NCBI RefSeq assembly: GCF_901000735.1
Contig: NC_081547.1
Span: forward strand, 2,542,001 to 2,606,000
Length of the DNA: 64,000 nucleotides
Source of the DNA: Corylus avellana
Lineage: Eukaryota > Streptophyta > Magnoliopsida > Fagales > Betulaceae
Direction of reading: 5' to 3'
A program made the translations under genes and the position numbers. Positions 33,314-45,520 of this stretch are shown in pieces (position 1 is the first letter of the stretch; every line of letters starts with the position of its first letter). The notes under the pieces are model-generated. The model had not been told where the DNA came from. It saw nothing but the letters and a program-made list of their open reading frames with translations, and did no database searches.

Positions 33314-33937
33314 TCACATTCGCAAACCAATAGAGCCAATTAATCTGGTCAGACCAAAAGTAATAGCCATTGCCACCCATCCTCCGACCAACACCCTGAA
33401 AGAAGACTTCACCACCGGAGTCCTCCCTACCCGTGCTCCGACAGCGCCAAAAGCAACAAGTGCCGAGGTAGCCACTGTAACCACCACACCCAACCTCAGT
33501 CTATGCTCCCTTATAAATGCAGCCGCCAATAATGGAAGCACCGCACCAACAGAAAATGCAAGGGCTGACGCAAAAGCAGCCTGCACTGGATTAGGGAGCT
33601 GCTCCCCCTCAGCTTCTTCGTTACAATTATTCTCTCCACCAATTTTCATTGCCTTCTCCCTCTTCATCTGCGCCATCTCTATGTCCCTCTGGGTGTTAAC
33701 GGAGACAAACTCCCCTATTGCCATGCTGCAAGCCCCTGCAAATAACCCAGCAAAACCAGCAAGGAGCATGGGTTTGATGTCTTCTTTGACAGACCCAACA
33801 CCCATCATTAATGATGTTACAGAAACAAGCCCATCGTTGGCTCCCAACACAGCAGCTCGAAGCCATTGCGCTCTTTGGAAGTAGTCAACATTGTTATGAT
33901 CATTCACATGAATAGGAATTTCTGTGTTGCTAGCCAT
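33314..33937 (-). CDS. Vacuolar iron transporter-like (VTL / nodulin-21-like) membrane protein
   Basis: Single exon, 207 aa, about the usual length for VTL proteins. The N-terminal motif QRAQWLRAAVLGANDGLVSVTSLMMGVG (about residues 22-49) is the VIT1/CCC1 family signature. Predicted membrane helices: about 28-49, 58-82 (PMLLAGFAGLFAGACSMAIGEFVSV), 119-141, 147-168 and 178-200. A hydrophilic segment with EMAQMKREKA lies between helices 2 and 3; it is much shorter than the metal-binding domain of true VIT1, as is usual in VTLs. The family moves Fe2+ or Mn2+ into vacuoles, and VTLs are repressed under iron shortage. A TATA-like CTATAAAT on the minus strand (about 34046-34053) lies about 115 bp upstream of the start. 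Confidence 0.95.
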   Translation of the reverse strand: MASNTEIPIHVNDHNNVDYFQRAQWLRAAVLGANDGLVSVTSLMMGVGSVKEDIKPMLLAGFAGLFAGACSMAIGEFVSVNTQRDIEMAQMKREKAMKIGGENNCNEEAEGEQLPNPVQAAFASALAFSVGAVLPLLAAAFIREHRLRLGVVVTVATSALVAFGAVGARVGRTPVVKSSFRVLVGGWVAMAITFGLTRLIGSIGLRM

Positions 33938-34045
33938 GAGGAGATCGAAGCAAGATAATTGGCAATTATCGGAAAGGAATTAATAATATATATGAAAGGG
34001 AGCTAGCTGATTTCTCGTGGAGAACAAATGGCGATTGTGGAGGAC

Positions 34046-34054
34046 ATTTATAGA
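34046..34054 (-). promoter_or_regulatory. TATA box of the VTL gene
   Basis: CTATAAATG on the minus strand, about 110 bp before the start codon, which leaves room for a leader of roughly 80 bp. It is the best TATA match in this interval. Confidence 0.5.
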
Positions 34055-34477
34055 GTGTCAGAGTAAAAAACTGAAATAATTTCTCATGGTGGTTAAGATG
34101 GCCGGTGACCGCATGGCACGCTCGTTCAAAAGTAAAATTAAATATGCAGGTTTCTTATACGATGAACACTGAATCAATATCTAAGGTGGAATGCTGAATA
34201 GGGCAGCACCTAATTAAAGAGATAGAAAGATGAAGAGAAAAATATTTGCTTTGTTATTATTAAATGGAGGCGAGTGTGCACTCCACATAAAGTGAAATGT
34301 ATATTCCATATCCGGGAAGATATACTTTTATTTATTTATTTTTTAGATACAATTGGGATTTGGCAACGAGGAGAGTGGTCAAGACGGGTCTTTCTTTATC
34401 TTGATACGAGTAGATAAAAGAAAAGCAAAAAAGATAAGAATGCTTTCATAACAATGATGAAAATCAGACCATTTAGT

Positions 34478-35265
34478 TGTTGGGTAGTCTTGGGCTTTTC
34501 TCAACCCCAAAAGCTAGTTCAAGAGGTGAGACATTCTGTCACACTTATAAATTGACCACCAGCCATTTTTACAACCAATGTGGGATAACCCCAACAATCT
34601 CCCTCTCACACATCGGGCCTTGGGTTGGAGCAGCGACAACCCGTTTCTCCCGTAGACTGTTAGGCTGAGATTTGTTGGTAAACTTAAGCTCTGATACCAA
34701 TGTTTGATGGTGTTGGGCTTTTCTCAACTCTAAAAGCTAGTTTCAAATGTGAGGTTTTCCTTCACACTTATAAAGTGATCACTAGCCCATTCCACAACAG
34801 ATATGGGATAACCCCAACAATCTCCCTCTTACACATTGGGCCCTGGGTTGGAGCAGCGACAACCTGTTTTTCCCGTGGACTGTTAGGCCGAGACTTATTG
34901 GTAAACTTGGGCTTTGATACCAGTGTTGAGTGGTCTTTGGCCTCTCTCAACTCCAAAAGCTAACTCAAGAGGTGAGGCTTTCCCTTACACTTATAAATTG
35001 ACCACCAACCCCTTCTATAACCGATGTGGGATAACCCCAACAATCTCCCCCTCACACATCGGACACTAGGTCGGAGCAACGACAACACGTTTCTCCTGTG
35101 GACTGTTAGGTTAAGACTTGTTGATAAACTTGAACTCTGATACCAGTATTGGGTGGTCTTGGACCTCTCTCAACCCTAAAAGCTATCTCAAGAGGTGAGA
35201 CTTTCCCTCACACTTATAAAATGACCACCAGCCCATTTCATAACTGATATGGGATAACCTCAACA
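34478..35265 (-). mobile_element. Tandem TRIM retroelement array: four LTRs, three internal regions
   Basis: Four LTR copies of exactly 119 bp each lie at 34478-34596, 34701-34819, 34924-35042 and 35147-35265. Each begins TGTT or TATT and ends AACA on the plus strand. They alternate with three 104-bp internal regions (34597-34700, 34820-34923, 35043-35146). Read on the minus strand, each internal region starts right after an LTR with a primer-binding site of the type TGGTATCAGAGC (initiator tRNA-Met), e.g. GATACCAA at 34693-34700. The outer flanks TTAGT (34473-34477) and TTAGC (35266-35270) match at 4 of 5 bases, as expected for one insertion. There is no gag or pol: this is a terminal-repeat retrotransposon in miniature, expanded by unequal recombination or templated amplification. 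It sits between the divergent VTL and queuosine salvage genes. Confidence 0.9.
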
Positions 35266-36013
35266 TTAGCATGTTCTCGGAGATTAGATATAGGCATTTT
35301 CCACTTAAGAGGCATGTCCAGGCTATCTCCCAATTTTTTTTTAAAAAAAAACCCTTAAAATGCGAAAAATACGTGAATGGACCCATAAAATTTCAAGCAG
35401 AGGGAAACCAGCCCAAAATTCATGCGGGCCTCGAAAGTGACAAAATTATACTCCATGGCCCAAACCCACATTCAGCCCACCCCATTATTAGACCGACACA
35501 TTGGTCAAACGGTGATAAATTCTTTCAAAAATGGTTGGCTTTTACTACTTGTTTTAGTAAAAAATTTCGGCATTGGCCCCTACATTTCTACGTGACCCCG
35601 TGACCCCGTGACCCATCACCCATTCATGGAAATCTCGTGGGACAAACTAATTTCCCAAACAGCGTTATAGTGACTGCTCGTCCAATGAGGGAAGCACGAA
35701 ATCAACCAAAGCCAGGATCTCGGAACTCGGAAGGTGGCCTCGAGTTCTGGCTGCTAGGCGTGATGGAAATTGCGTGGCCCAAACGTGTTTCACACACACG
35801 GGTGTTTTTCAGTGACATCGCGGTCAATATGGAAGAAGTGACCACAGCAAGACACCAACAAAAGCGGGAAACTTCGAATTAGGAAAAACCACTCCACCAC
35901 ACACCAACCTTGAATAAATGCAGTCTGAACCATACATTTTTAGGGTTTAGAAAAAAAGGCATACCAAGCGCTCGACGATTCTACGCAGTGTGGTGGTGCA
36001 CCTCCGCGACGCC
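35266..36013 (+). promoter_or_regulatory. Upstream region and leader of the queuosine salvage gene
   Basis: No coding gene. A short upstream ORF of 10 codons (35918-35950) ends in TAG, which is also the in-frame stop upstream of the main start codon. It therefore bounds the N-terminus of the main protein. Tandem GTGACCCC copies lie at about 35592-35612. Confidence 0.4.
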
Positions 36014-39000
36014 ATGGACGATGTCAGGGAGAGCTCGGCGTGGGTCGCCAGCCACTCCTCCCACGTGCTCGTCGACTCCGCTGGTTCGTATTGAGCTGGT
36101 GGTTGTTTGGTACATAGCAATGCTGCGTCTGGATGGAGGTTTATGTGATTCTGTTCTTGTGCAGGGATTGAGAAAGTCGTGGGCAGTATTGGTCCTATCC
36201 CGAAAGTGGAATGGGATTTCGAAGGGATTCACTACTTTGACAATGGCCCGCTCACTGTTCAGTACCTGTTTGTTCTGGATGCTTTGAATTTCTGCTTTTG
36301 GCCTGGTATGCTTTGTTGTCTTCCACGGGGTTAGTTGTTATTGTTATGTTATACTATTTGTCACTGTGATTGTAGGTTTATGACATCTTTGAATTTGCGC
36401 CCTGTTTGGTTGCGTTCTTTGGGAAACTGATTTTTGAGCGACAAGAAATTTTGTGACGAACAGTTTTTTAATGTCTGCTTAATTGTGCTTTATTACATGG
36501 CTATAATTTTGCTGGGCTGATGCGTTTGGTTGACTTTGTAATTATATGGAAATTAGAAGACAATGGTATTTCATAATGGTATATGCAGACATTGATTCTA
36601 GTTCGTGCAGTTTAAGTAGCCAGATTATTCATACTATTGTGTGAATTAGTTGAGGCACAATTTGCGTAAGAATAAAACTTGGATATATTCCTTGGTGCTA
36701 AAAGATTTTACTGTTATAATTGTTAAATTATTACTTATCCGGTTATCCCAAAAGCTGAAGCTTATAAGATTTGTTTAATTTAATTTGTATTCTGGACTTA
36801 AACTTTGCTCAATAAGTAAGGCCAAGTGAAATACAAAGATAAAGTTTGAACTCAAAATCTTTGCTATGATATCATGGTAAATAACCACTAACCTTAAGAG
36901 CTTAAGTTGATAAGAAATGATGAATTAATAATTTAATAGTATTTCATAATGGTATATGCAGACATTGATTCTAGTTCGTGCAGTTTAAGTAGCCAGATTA
37001 TTCATACTATTGTGTGAATTAGTTGAGGCACAATTTGTGTAAGAATAAAACTTGGATATATTCCTTGGTGCTAAAAGATTTTACTATTATAATTGTTAAA
37101 TTATTACTTATCCGGTTATCCCAAAAGCTTAAGCTTATAAGATTTGTTTAATTTAATTTGTATTCTGGACTTAAACTTTGCTCAATAAGTAAGGCCAAGT
37201 GAAATACAAAGATAAAGTTTGAACTCAAAATCTTTGCTATGATATCATGGTAAATAACCACTAACCTTAAGAGCTTAAGTTGATAAGAAATGATGAATTA
37301 ATAATTTAATTATTATTCTAACAATAATTGAATTGAATGTGCTTGTTAGAGCAGTTTGTTGTGGAAACAAGACTTTTTTTTTTCTTTTTTTTTTTTGTTT
37401 GAGTTTTCAATTTATTAACAAGATATTGAATTAAGGAATTTGCAACCAGCAAGGGGTACTTCTCTGTTCTATTCATTAAAAAAATAATAATAATAATTCT
37501 TGCTTTAGTTGATTGCTATATGGCTTGAACATTCCATCACATGAACTTGACCTTACCTGCATCAGTCAACTCAATATTATATGGGAAGTCATAAATGCAT
37601 CTGTATTCAAGCTATGTAAATGCAAAAGGGTTGTTTCCCACGCTAAAATCTTTCTTCTTCTTCCTCCTCTTCATTTTTCTTTTTTTTTAAATTTTTATTT
37701 ATTTATTTATTTTTAATTTTTTTAATTTGTTAATTTGCCCAATTGCTTACTCTGAACAGATAAGGATTTAAATTATGATAATTTGGCATCCGGGCTAAAG
37801 GCAGCTCTACAGAATGACAAATCTGTGTTTGATGCTGATCATCTGCAAAAGATCACCGGTATTATGTTTCTTCAACTTCGTATCTTTTTGTCATGCAGAT
37901 GTACAACACAGTCATACACAACAGCGTCACATGTATAGCAACATGTCGAGGGTATCTTGTCATAAAAGAACCAGAATCAGAGTCTAAAGAAAAGAAAAAG
38001 ACTCAGTTGGCACTATGAGTGTTCTCTTATTCTGACTTCCTTGGAGCCTATTATACGGTCAAACTACCTTTATAGCTGAATGTTTTCTATTCTTAGACTG
38101 GTAGAATTCATATCATTTTACACTGGTGTAGCTTCAATTGAAGAATATTGGATATAACTACAATTAAAGAAGGATTTCATATCAAGAGTGGTTTCCCTTC
38201 AATGGGGGGCGGGGAGGAATTTTGATGGGAAAGTTGTCCCCCATTGGTAGCCTACTATTCCCATTTGAGAAAAGAATGAAGCTATTAAAATTATGGGAGT
38301 AAGGCCTCTAACTAGGCAAGCTGAACCCGTCCTGTCTTTTCAAGATGCATTTGTATGTGGAGTGTATGTGTTTGGTCTGTGGAAATCTTTATGCTCTCAG
38401 AGATACAATGTTATTTTGTTAAATAGTTATGTAATGACATCAGTGTATGTTGTCAGGTCCTCAATTACGCGAGCTGTTGAGATGGCCTAGACCACTTCCT
38501 TTGGAGGATGAACGCATTCGTTTACTGCATGAGGTTAATTACCTTTACACTTACTGAAGTTTAAATTACTAAATTGTCACATCATGTGTTGTATGTTTCT
38601 TACCCTTGTTACTAATAGTACTTTTCAAGTCATATGGATCTACTTCTAGTAGCTTACCAGGAAAATCAGTTGTTTGATACAATCAAGTCTAATGCCCCTT
38701 AGGTTGGATTTGAATTGGAAAGAAGCTTTGACGGCAAAGCATCCAACCTGGTGAAGTCCTGTGGAAAATCGGCTGTGAAGCTTGTGGCTCTTGTTACCCG
38801 TCACTTTCCTGGTATCATTCATTCATTCTTTCTTTTGGTTGTGTCTGATTATTTTCTGTTGTAGATTCTCAGTTTGTTGAATACAAAACGATTTAAGATG
38901 GCTGTATATTACTATATTGCATGTAAAGCTGTATAATGATTCCTAATGTTAAACTGTACTAGGCTTTCGAGACCACTCACTTTACAAAGGCCACCAAGTA

Positions 39001-40178
39001 TTCTTGTATAAAAGAGCTCAGATCTTTATAGCAGACTTATGGGGTGCATTCAAAGGCCAATCATATGGAGAATTCAATGACATTGGTTCAATCACTATAA
39101 TGGCGGACTATATTGTTCCAGCAGTGCTTCGACAGCTCGGTGTCCTGAGATATAGTTCAACCCTTGCCAGCACTATTGAAGCCAATAGTGAAATATGTCC
39201 TGGCAGTGAGGAGGAAGTTGAACTACGAGCTTGCTCTGTCCATGCTGTGGAGAAAATGAGGGAATTGATCAGTATGAAATTAGGCAAGCCGGTATGGTTA
39301 ATCTTTTTGTTTTTGTTTTTTTTCATTTTCAGTCTCTGTTCATTTATATGCACATGGAAGATTTATTTTTTCCTGTCCAAAGTTGAAAATGCTAAGTATA
39401 CGTGTTTTCTTTTTTCCAATTTTAGTATTCTTTTCCCCTACTATTTTTCCTTCTTATGTTCTTATATTTCGATGTGTTTACTGCTATGCTGCCACACAAT
39501 TTAATTAATTTAGAAACAAACAGAAAAGTGTACGTGTTTGTGTTAGTCTGTTAGATGATGATCTAGGGTGAAATGAACAAGCCATCACACTACAATCCAT
39601 GATGCAATGATATCATGGAGCCTGACTACAGCATCTTTTAAAAACCACCAGTGATTAAGTTGGCGCAATGGTGGTAAGTTGGGATTTTGTTGCTATGTAC
39701 AACAACATTTGAGATTAAGAATTCTTTCACATTTGTAAAACTAAGTACATTCACGATAGGCAAATACTGTAGAACAGTGTAGTTTGCTACTGGCAGAACT
39801 AAACCTGTTGCATTGGCTATTGTTAACCTCTTATTCAAATTCCTCCTTGCGATCTTATCGTTCTATATGGCATTTCTGTATCTCTTTTCATTAATAGAAA
39901 TTGCCCAGTTGGTGTTAGCCCATGCATCGGATTTTCCATAACTTAGAGAACACTCCTTTTTTTCTTTGGAAAATCCAAGCAGGCCCTGGCAATTGGTGCT
40001 GAAAAGAACATATTTTGGTTCTTCTTCAGTACATAGGGTATCTTCTTTCATTATTATCTTCTAATTCTACAACTTCTTTCTTCAGGTGCTGAGCGTGGAG
40101 TTGGACCTGTGGCTCTGGGCTTCTGGAATTCAATGTTCATCTCTGCAACACCATCGGACGCTCTCAATATATTATTGA
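36014..40178 (+). CDS. Queuosine salvage protein (DUF2419, QNG1-like), 7 exons
   Basis: Exons: 36014-36083, 36165-36305, 37760-37858, 38457-38533, 38703-38811, 38963-39291, 40086-40178. All are GT-AG with a continuous frame, giving 305 aa. The start GCCATGG is the only in-frame ATG after an upstream stop at 35948. Recognised family blocks are SAGIEKVVGSIGP, EGIHYFDNGPLTVQYLFVLDALNFCFWP, FRDHSLYKGHQVFLYKRAQIFIADLW, FNDIGSITIMADYIVPAVLRQLGVL and the C-terminal HRTLSIYY. DUF2419 proteins are queuosine 5'-phosphate N-glycosidases that release queuine for re-use at tRNA position 34, since eukaryotes cannot make it de novo. Length is slightly below the roughly 340 aa of animal homologues. Intron 2 (1454 bp) contains a 373-bp tandem duplication. 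The gene converges with the formamidase gene. Confidence 0.93.
36567..37312 (+). repeat. Tandem duplication, two 373-bp units, in intron 2
   Basis: Units 36567-36939 and 36940-37312 abut directly and differ at only a few positions (for example TTTGCGTAAG versus TTTGTGTAAG, and AAGCTGAAGC versus AAGCTTAAGC). Each unit holds AAGCTTAAGCTTATAAG-type sequence near its middle and a related TTAAGAGCTTAAG segment near its end, which hints that the unit contains an older repeat. Confidence 0.93.
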
Positions 40179-40892
40179 GTACATCTTACACCATGGTGGG
40201 GTTCTAGATTTAGTTAAAATTTTGGAATTGAAGTTATAGGTAATATCTCTGGACAAGTGTGATAACTGATCCATAGCACCCTTTTTGAACTTCTTCCTGG
40301 AGCCTTACAGCTTATGGAGGATACAACTTTGGTAGCTAATTTTTTGTTAATTTGCTACAAATGTACCAATGAATCGTTTAGTTTCAAATTGAATTACTTC
40401 AAGTTTTAACAAATGCTCTGCCTTTTTCCCCTGGGCATCACTCATATTATTATTTTAACTATGTGCAAAATTAATGGCGGCCTTGGAACTGTGGCAGCTG
40501 GCATGTATCACAAAATCCTAAGTCTTAAAAAGACTTACAAATATCATTTTGATCACCGAATAAGCCAACATTAAAAACTTTACGCTGGCAAACTAAAATT
40601 AGCACCTTTCAAGTACTTTAGTCTATTGAACAGAGCCTTCTTTTGTAGTAGAGGACATTGTTACGTCTAGAAGGGGTAAAACACCTTTAAATAGTGCCAA
40701 TAACATAGATGCTTTATAGTTATGCAAGGAAAAATATAGAAATATACTTCAAGGAGAATGGTGATACTAATCATTTGTATCAGGGTAAAAGTTTGTTTTT
40801 GTTGTAGGCAATAGATATGCATAAATGCCTTGTTGGCGTAGAAGGTATCATTCCTAGTATCTCCTTGGCTTATTGAGCAACCCTGATAAGAG
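40179..40892. other. Convergent intergenic region
   Basis: The 714 bp between the stop codons of the queuosine salvage gene and the formamidase gene must hold both 3' UTRs. No additional coding exon was seen. Overlapping transcripts are possible. Confidence 0.5.
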
Positions 40893-42358
40893 TTATGTTG
40901 AGGCGCTAGGGTTCCTTGTGACTGGCAAATTTCCATCATAAGTGCATTTTAGGACGTCTGGTTTCCGGACCAACCGGGGCCCGACAGGAACCTTACTGCT
41001 TTTTGGACGAATATCCTGCAGAGAGACAACTACACTTATAAAGAAGCAGATCTTACAACCATCCAATAGCTTAATATTTGATACCTATTTAACCTGAAAG
41101 CTTGTTCATGGTAAATCACTTTTTCACACCCTCAAAGATGGAAAAACCCATCTTTGGTGGATGTATGTTGAAAAATTAGAGGGAAATAGGTACCTGGTCA
41201 AAGATAGCTGTTGGGATTGCTAGGGTAGCACAAGCATTTGGGGAATCGACTATTCCAGAAATCCTTCCTTCGCACGGGCAGCATGAAAGCAGAAGATAGA
41301 CCTGATAGTGACCATGATGTCTGCTACATCAGTAATGTAGTACAAACCTTATTTACCATCTATATCTATTTGGGTGCATCTCTGTGTGTGAATGACATTG
41401 TGCTGACTTATAGGAATCGTTGATATGATATGGAAAGAGATCTTGAACCTGCTCTTTGGAGTACCCAAATTTAGAGAGGTAGTCAATGGCATTGAGTACT
41501 GCTCGCTTGTAAGCAACAGTTGCGTCAAGGTAGTGTTGCCTCCCACTCTCATCAACACTGATGCCCTCAAATACCAACCATTCTGAGAACCTCGGCTCAA
41601 CGGGACCTATCTCAAAGATCGGGTTCACATGAAGAGGAGTCGGACCCATTGGTGTAAGGTACTCTTTCATTCCACCTCTTATAAGTTGACACCTGAAATA
41701 ACAAGATAACAAGAGATAACACCCTGGATAACCAATAAGCCATGAACAACGTAAGGAATAATAGAAATAGCTGTTTTGATACTTTTGCTCAATAAATTGG
41801 AGTCTTAAATGAAAGGAATAATTGAACTAATTATAATGAGAATGGATAATAATGGACGACACAATACCAGTGTCAAAATTGTTTAGCGAGAAGTAGTTTA
41901 TGTGACTTGTTACTTAGCTGTTGATGTCAGTGTTAGTTTGTAGGTTATTGAGATGGGTAAAAATTGTGGTTGACATTTGGACTCTGTTTGTTAATATGTT
42001 TTGGATTTTTGTTTTGTTTTTGTTTGAAGAAGTGTTATGATACGACATAAAGGTAAAAACTATATTTGTGTATTTTAGGAACGTTTTATATATGCCTTGT
42101 TTCTTAATATTTTTCTTTTGAAAAGAGAACAAATTTTTTAACAAACGGAGCCGTTTGGCCTCTGAGAGCTGGTTGGTCTCATATAATTTTTAACAAAGTG
42201 AAATTTGAAGTGTTAGGTTTTTACAAGGATGTTTAAATAATTTAGCTCTTAAGATGTCTAAGAAAGTAAACCCTGCCTTGAGAATAGCAGTGACCTCTTA
42301 ATAGCGTAGTATTTCTGTGACTGGTGTTTTCATGATTTTTTTTCTTCAATTGGAGTTC

Positions 42359-42404
<46 letters not shown>

Positions 42405-44297
42405 AAGTAACTTCTGCTATTCTTCTCTTCATTTAAGCGATGGGTCACATTGTTGCAGTCGTGCCAATGGTTGCTTCTTTAGCAAGAGTAGTTAACTGTC
42501 ATACTTGTGCTTACTGATAGATTGTCAGTCACCTCTCTTTAATGATTTTGGAGATTAATTAATGGGGGTATACCGGCCCTGTGCTTCTGGTTTCTTAAAC
42601 AATCACAATCGGTTCCCTCACTGAGCGTAACAACTTGGGGTAGGAATACAATCATTTTTGGGGTTTTAGCATGTTTGACACCTTGATTTTGTGGCAGTAA
42701 CTCATTTTTTCTGCATTTGGAATTCCTTAAAATTAAAAAGCTCCTAATTTTAATATATGTATATTCAATTAATTCAAATCTGTTTTCACCATTTTTATGC
42801 TTTAAGATAGTAGTAACCATGAGAATATATTATAACTTCTTACCAATTGAAAAGGAAAAAAAAAAGAGAAAAAGAAATAGACTTGGAATTTTAATTGTTG
42901 ATATTCATCATGTTATGTTGGGAAGTCTACTATTTTATATTTCTAATTATCATCAAAGGTGTTCAGAATAATTTTCCTAAGATAGAAATAGAAATGTTAA
43001 GAGATAAGGAATGTACTTGAGTTCTAGGAAACCACTCATCTCTATGGCCCCGCAGAATGAAATTTCACCATCACCCTGAGAGAAGTGCATGTCACCTGTG
43101 CTGAAATTTGCTCCATCTACAAAGACTGGAAGGTATATTTTTGAACCTCTACTGAGGTTTTTAATGTCACAATTTCCACCATTCTCTCTTCCTGGAATTG
43201 TTCTTGCAGCTTCCATAGCTATCTTTTCCCATTCCGGGGTGCCCCCTTCAATCTACATGACCATGACACATTGAATAACTACTTTGTGCTAACATTTGAT
43301 ACTAGAACTATTGTAAGTTCTTTCATTGTCACTTTGATACTCATTAGAATTCAGTGTATCATACCTTTCCAAGGAGGCAGCCTTTGGTTGTCGGTAGGTT
43401 TGCTAATGGTCGTGAATGCACAACCTCGCATAGCTTGAGAGTTTGGAGCCCGTTTTCTTCAAGCTCTCTTTCCCTTTCATTCCATATGTTGAGCAGTTCC
43501 ATTGATGGGGCAGTTCCAATTACTCCCGGGTGAGTTAAACCCGGAAATCGTACCCCTGCTAGGCACAGCGCAAAGTATGAAATGCATCCTATTCATTTTC
43601 TCTGCGTAGTTATGAATACTTCAAGGGGAGTAAGGTTGAAAGTAGAAACTTTACCTGGTATGTGAGGAGAGTAGGCATATATTCCTTCAAAATACCAAAT
43701 AGCTTTGGTTGCACAGGGAAAATGGTCAGTCAGGAAACCACCTCCATTTTCTCTGTCAAATGATGCTGTAAAGCCCCATTCATCACCAGGGAGAGGACCC
43801 AAGTTCAATATTTCAACTGCCAGAAGATCGCCCGGCTTGGCCGGTATCCCATCCTCGTCGACAACTCTGATCGGCCCACTGAGGTAATGGACCTGAGCCA
43901 GTTTCCAGACCACAATCATTACCTAAACTCAAAATGATCTTGCTCATAGGTTAATATGCTAGTCTCTCAAGAAGTGGTAGTATCTTGTTTATCAGATTGA
44001 TGGCAACAATGACCTCTAGTCCTCTAGTCTAGGGATAGTAAGTTTCCCCTCATTAAATAGGTTGAAGTTCATACTTACAGTTGAGAGGTCTATGAATTTT
44101 ATATCCAGTGAAGAATTATCATCTTTGATGACACCACCAGTCCAGTCTGCCATCTCCACTCTAAAGACCTCCCCAGCCTTGACCTCTGCAGCAGGGGGTA
44201 TCTGAGGGTGCCAACGGTTGTGAAGAGGGAGTTTCTGCTCCCATGGCTTTTTTCTCAAGTCTATGGGCACCACCAGTCTTGGGGTTGGAGGAGCCAT
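40893..44297 (-). CDS. Formamidase/acetamidase family enzyme, 7 exons
   Basis: Exons in transcription order: 44297-44079, 43892-43655, 43555-43365, 43252-43017, 41692-41449, 41301-41194, 41015-40893. All are GT-AG with phases agreeing, giving 452 aa, the usual plant length. The FmdA/AmdA fold spans nearly the whole protein: PLHNRWHPQIPP (about 25-36), AKPGDLLAVEILNLGPLPGDEWG, the conserved GDMHFSQGDGE block, and LLLSCCPCEGRISGIVD near the C-terminus. These enzymes hydrolyse formamide or short amides to ammonia and the acid; in plants the true substrate is uncertain. No transit peptide is evident. The fourth intron (1324 bp) contains an (AT)n run. An orphan copy of exon 1 lies upstream at 46025. 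Confidence 0.95.
42362..42402. repeat. (AT)n microsatellite in a formamidase intron
   Basis: An uninterrupted AT run of about 20 units in the largest intron of the formamidase gene. Likely to vary in length between individuals. Confidence 0.9.
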
Positions 44298-45145
44298 GGT
44301 TGAATAAGTGGAAGAGCAGAGAGCATGCGATTATCGTTTTGGACTTAATAGACTAATCGAGTGGCATCATTTGCACAGAGGAGGTTGACTTCCATGCATG
44401 CATGGGACCCATCACCAGTAGACGGTGGCGTCTCTGATGACGGATCGAGATTCCCATAAGTGGGAATCCTGACTTGGGCAATCGAGCTCGGTCTTACAGA
44501 AACACCACACAATTACTTACAATAAGGATTAATCTAGGGGATTTCGATTGCTCATTGGGAAAAATCTTTAGCACATATAAATAAAAACTATATGTTTACA
44601 AATTGAATGAGACTGAGGACCAACCATTTGGTAGACGACAAAAGAGTGACAATTTTTCCAAACGGTCCCCGGGTATCTCAAATCTATTGAAGTAGTGGTA
44701 AGAAACCGGTAATTGAGGGGAAACAATGACTAGTGGGTGTTTGCAATTAAAATCCGTACTTTGGCAGGAAAAATATGAACTTTTAAATCATGTCCAAGCG
44801 ACCCATGTTTTTATTTCTTTTTATTTTTATTTTTTCAAGGTTCAAACTCACTTTCAGTTCAAAGATGTTGATCGTGGCGACCAAAAAGTTTATGTTAATA
44901 TAAATAACTCTAGAGAATTCATGTCAATGTTAGGATTAAATAACCAATCATCGAAAAACACTCACCTACAAAGCACTTGGGAAATGAATTTTTATTTTAT
45001 TTTTAGAGAAATCTAGCCAGGGACGCTAGGACTTGGAAGAGCCAAGGCGGATAGGGTCGGCCATTAAAGAAAGAACCATGCTAATCTTTACACGCGTATT
45101 TTAATTAAATTTTATGTTAGTAATTTTTTTTTTTTTTTTAAAAAA
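44298..45145. other. Upstream region of the formamidase gene
   Basis: No coding frame recognised. It contains the promoter of the intact formamidase gene, though no TATA box could be chosen with confidence, and grades into AT-rich DNA before the MITE-like element. Confidence 0.4.
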
Positions 45146-45520
45146 AAAAGATAAAGTCCACTTAACCTCCTCAAATTACCACCCCAATAATAATCTACTC
45201 TCCAAACTATCAATTGTGACAATTTACCTCCTAAACTATAACACAATGACAATTTACCCCAGTTTAAACAAAATTATAAAATTATCCTTATTAAAATAAA
45301 AACAAAAATACTAAAATTTATTATTATTATTTTTTTTTTCAAACTTTTAAGAGTATTTTTGTCTTATAAAAATTTTATAGGAGTAATTTTGTCATTTTTT
45401 AGCATTGAGGGTATATTATCATTGTTTTAGTAATTTGGAAGGTAAATTATTGTAATTGATAGTTTGGAGAGTAGATTATTATTGAGGTGGTAGTTTGAGG
45501 GGTTAAAGTGGATTTTAAAA
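45146..45520. mobile_element. MITE-like foldback element
   Basis: The left arm has AAAGTCCACTTAACC, AATAATAATCTACTCTCC and AAACTATCAATTGTGACAAT. The right arm carries their complements in reverse order: ATTGTAATTGATAGTTTGG, GGAGAGTAGATTATTATTG and GTTAAAGTGGATTTT. Arms are about 130 bp around an AT-rich centre. No transposase. Located between the intact formamidase and the orphan exon. Confidence 0.75.

Noticed and set aside
34477..34963. Two similar plus-strand frames (34477-34668 and 34700-34963) looking like a repeated protein
   Set aside because: They are readings of successive copies of the TRIM LTR and internal region in the antisense direction.
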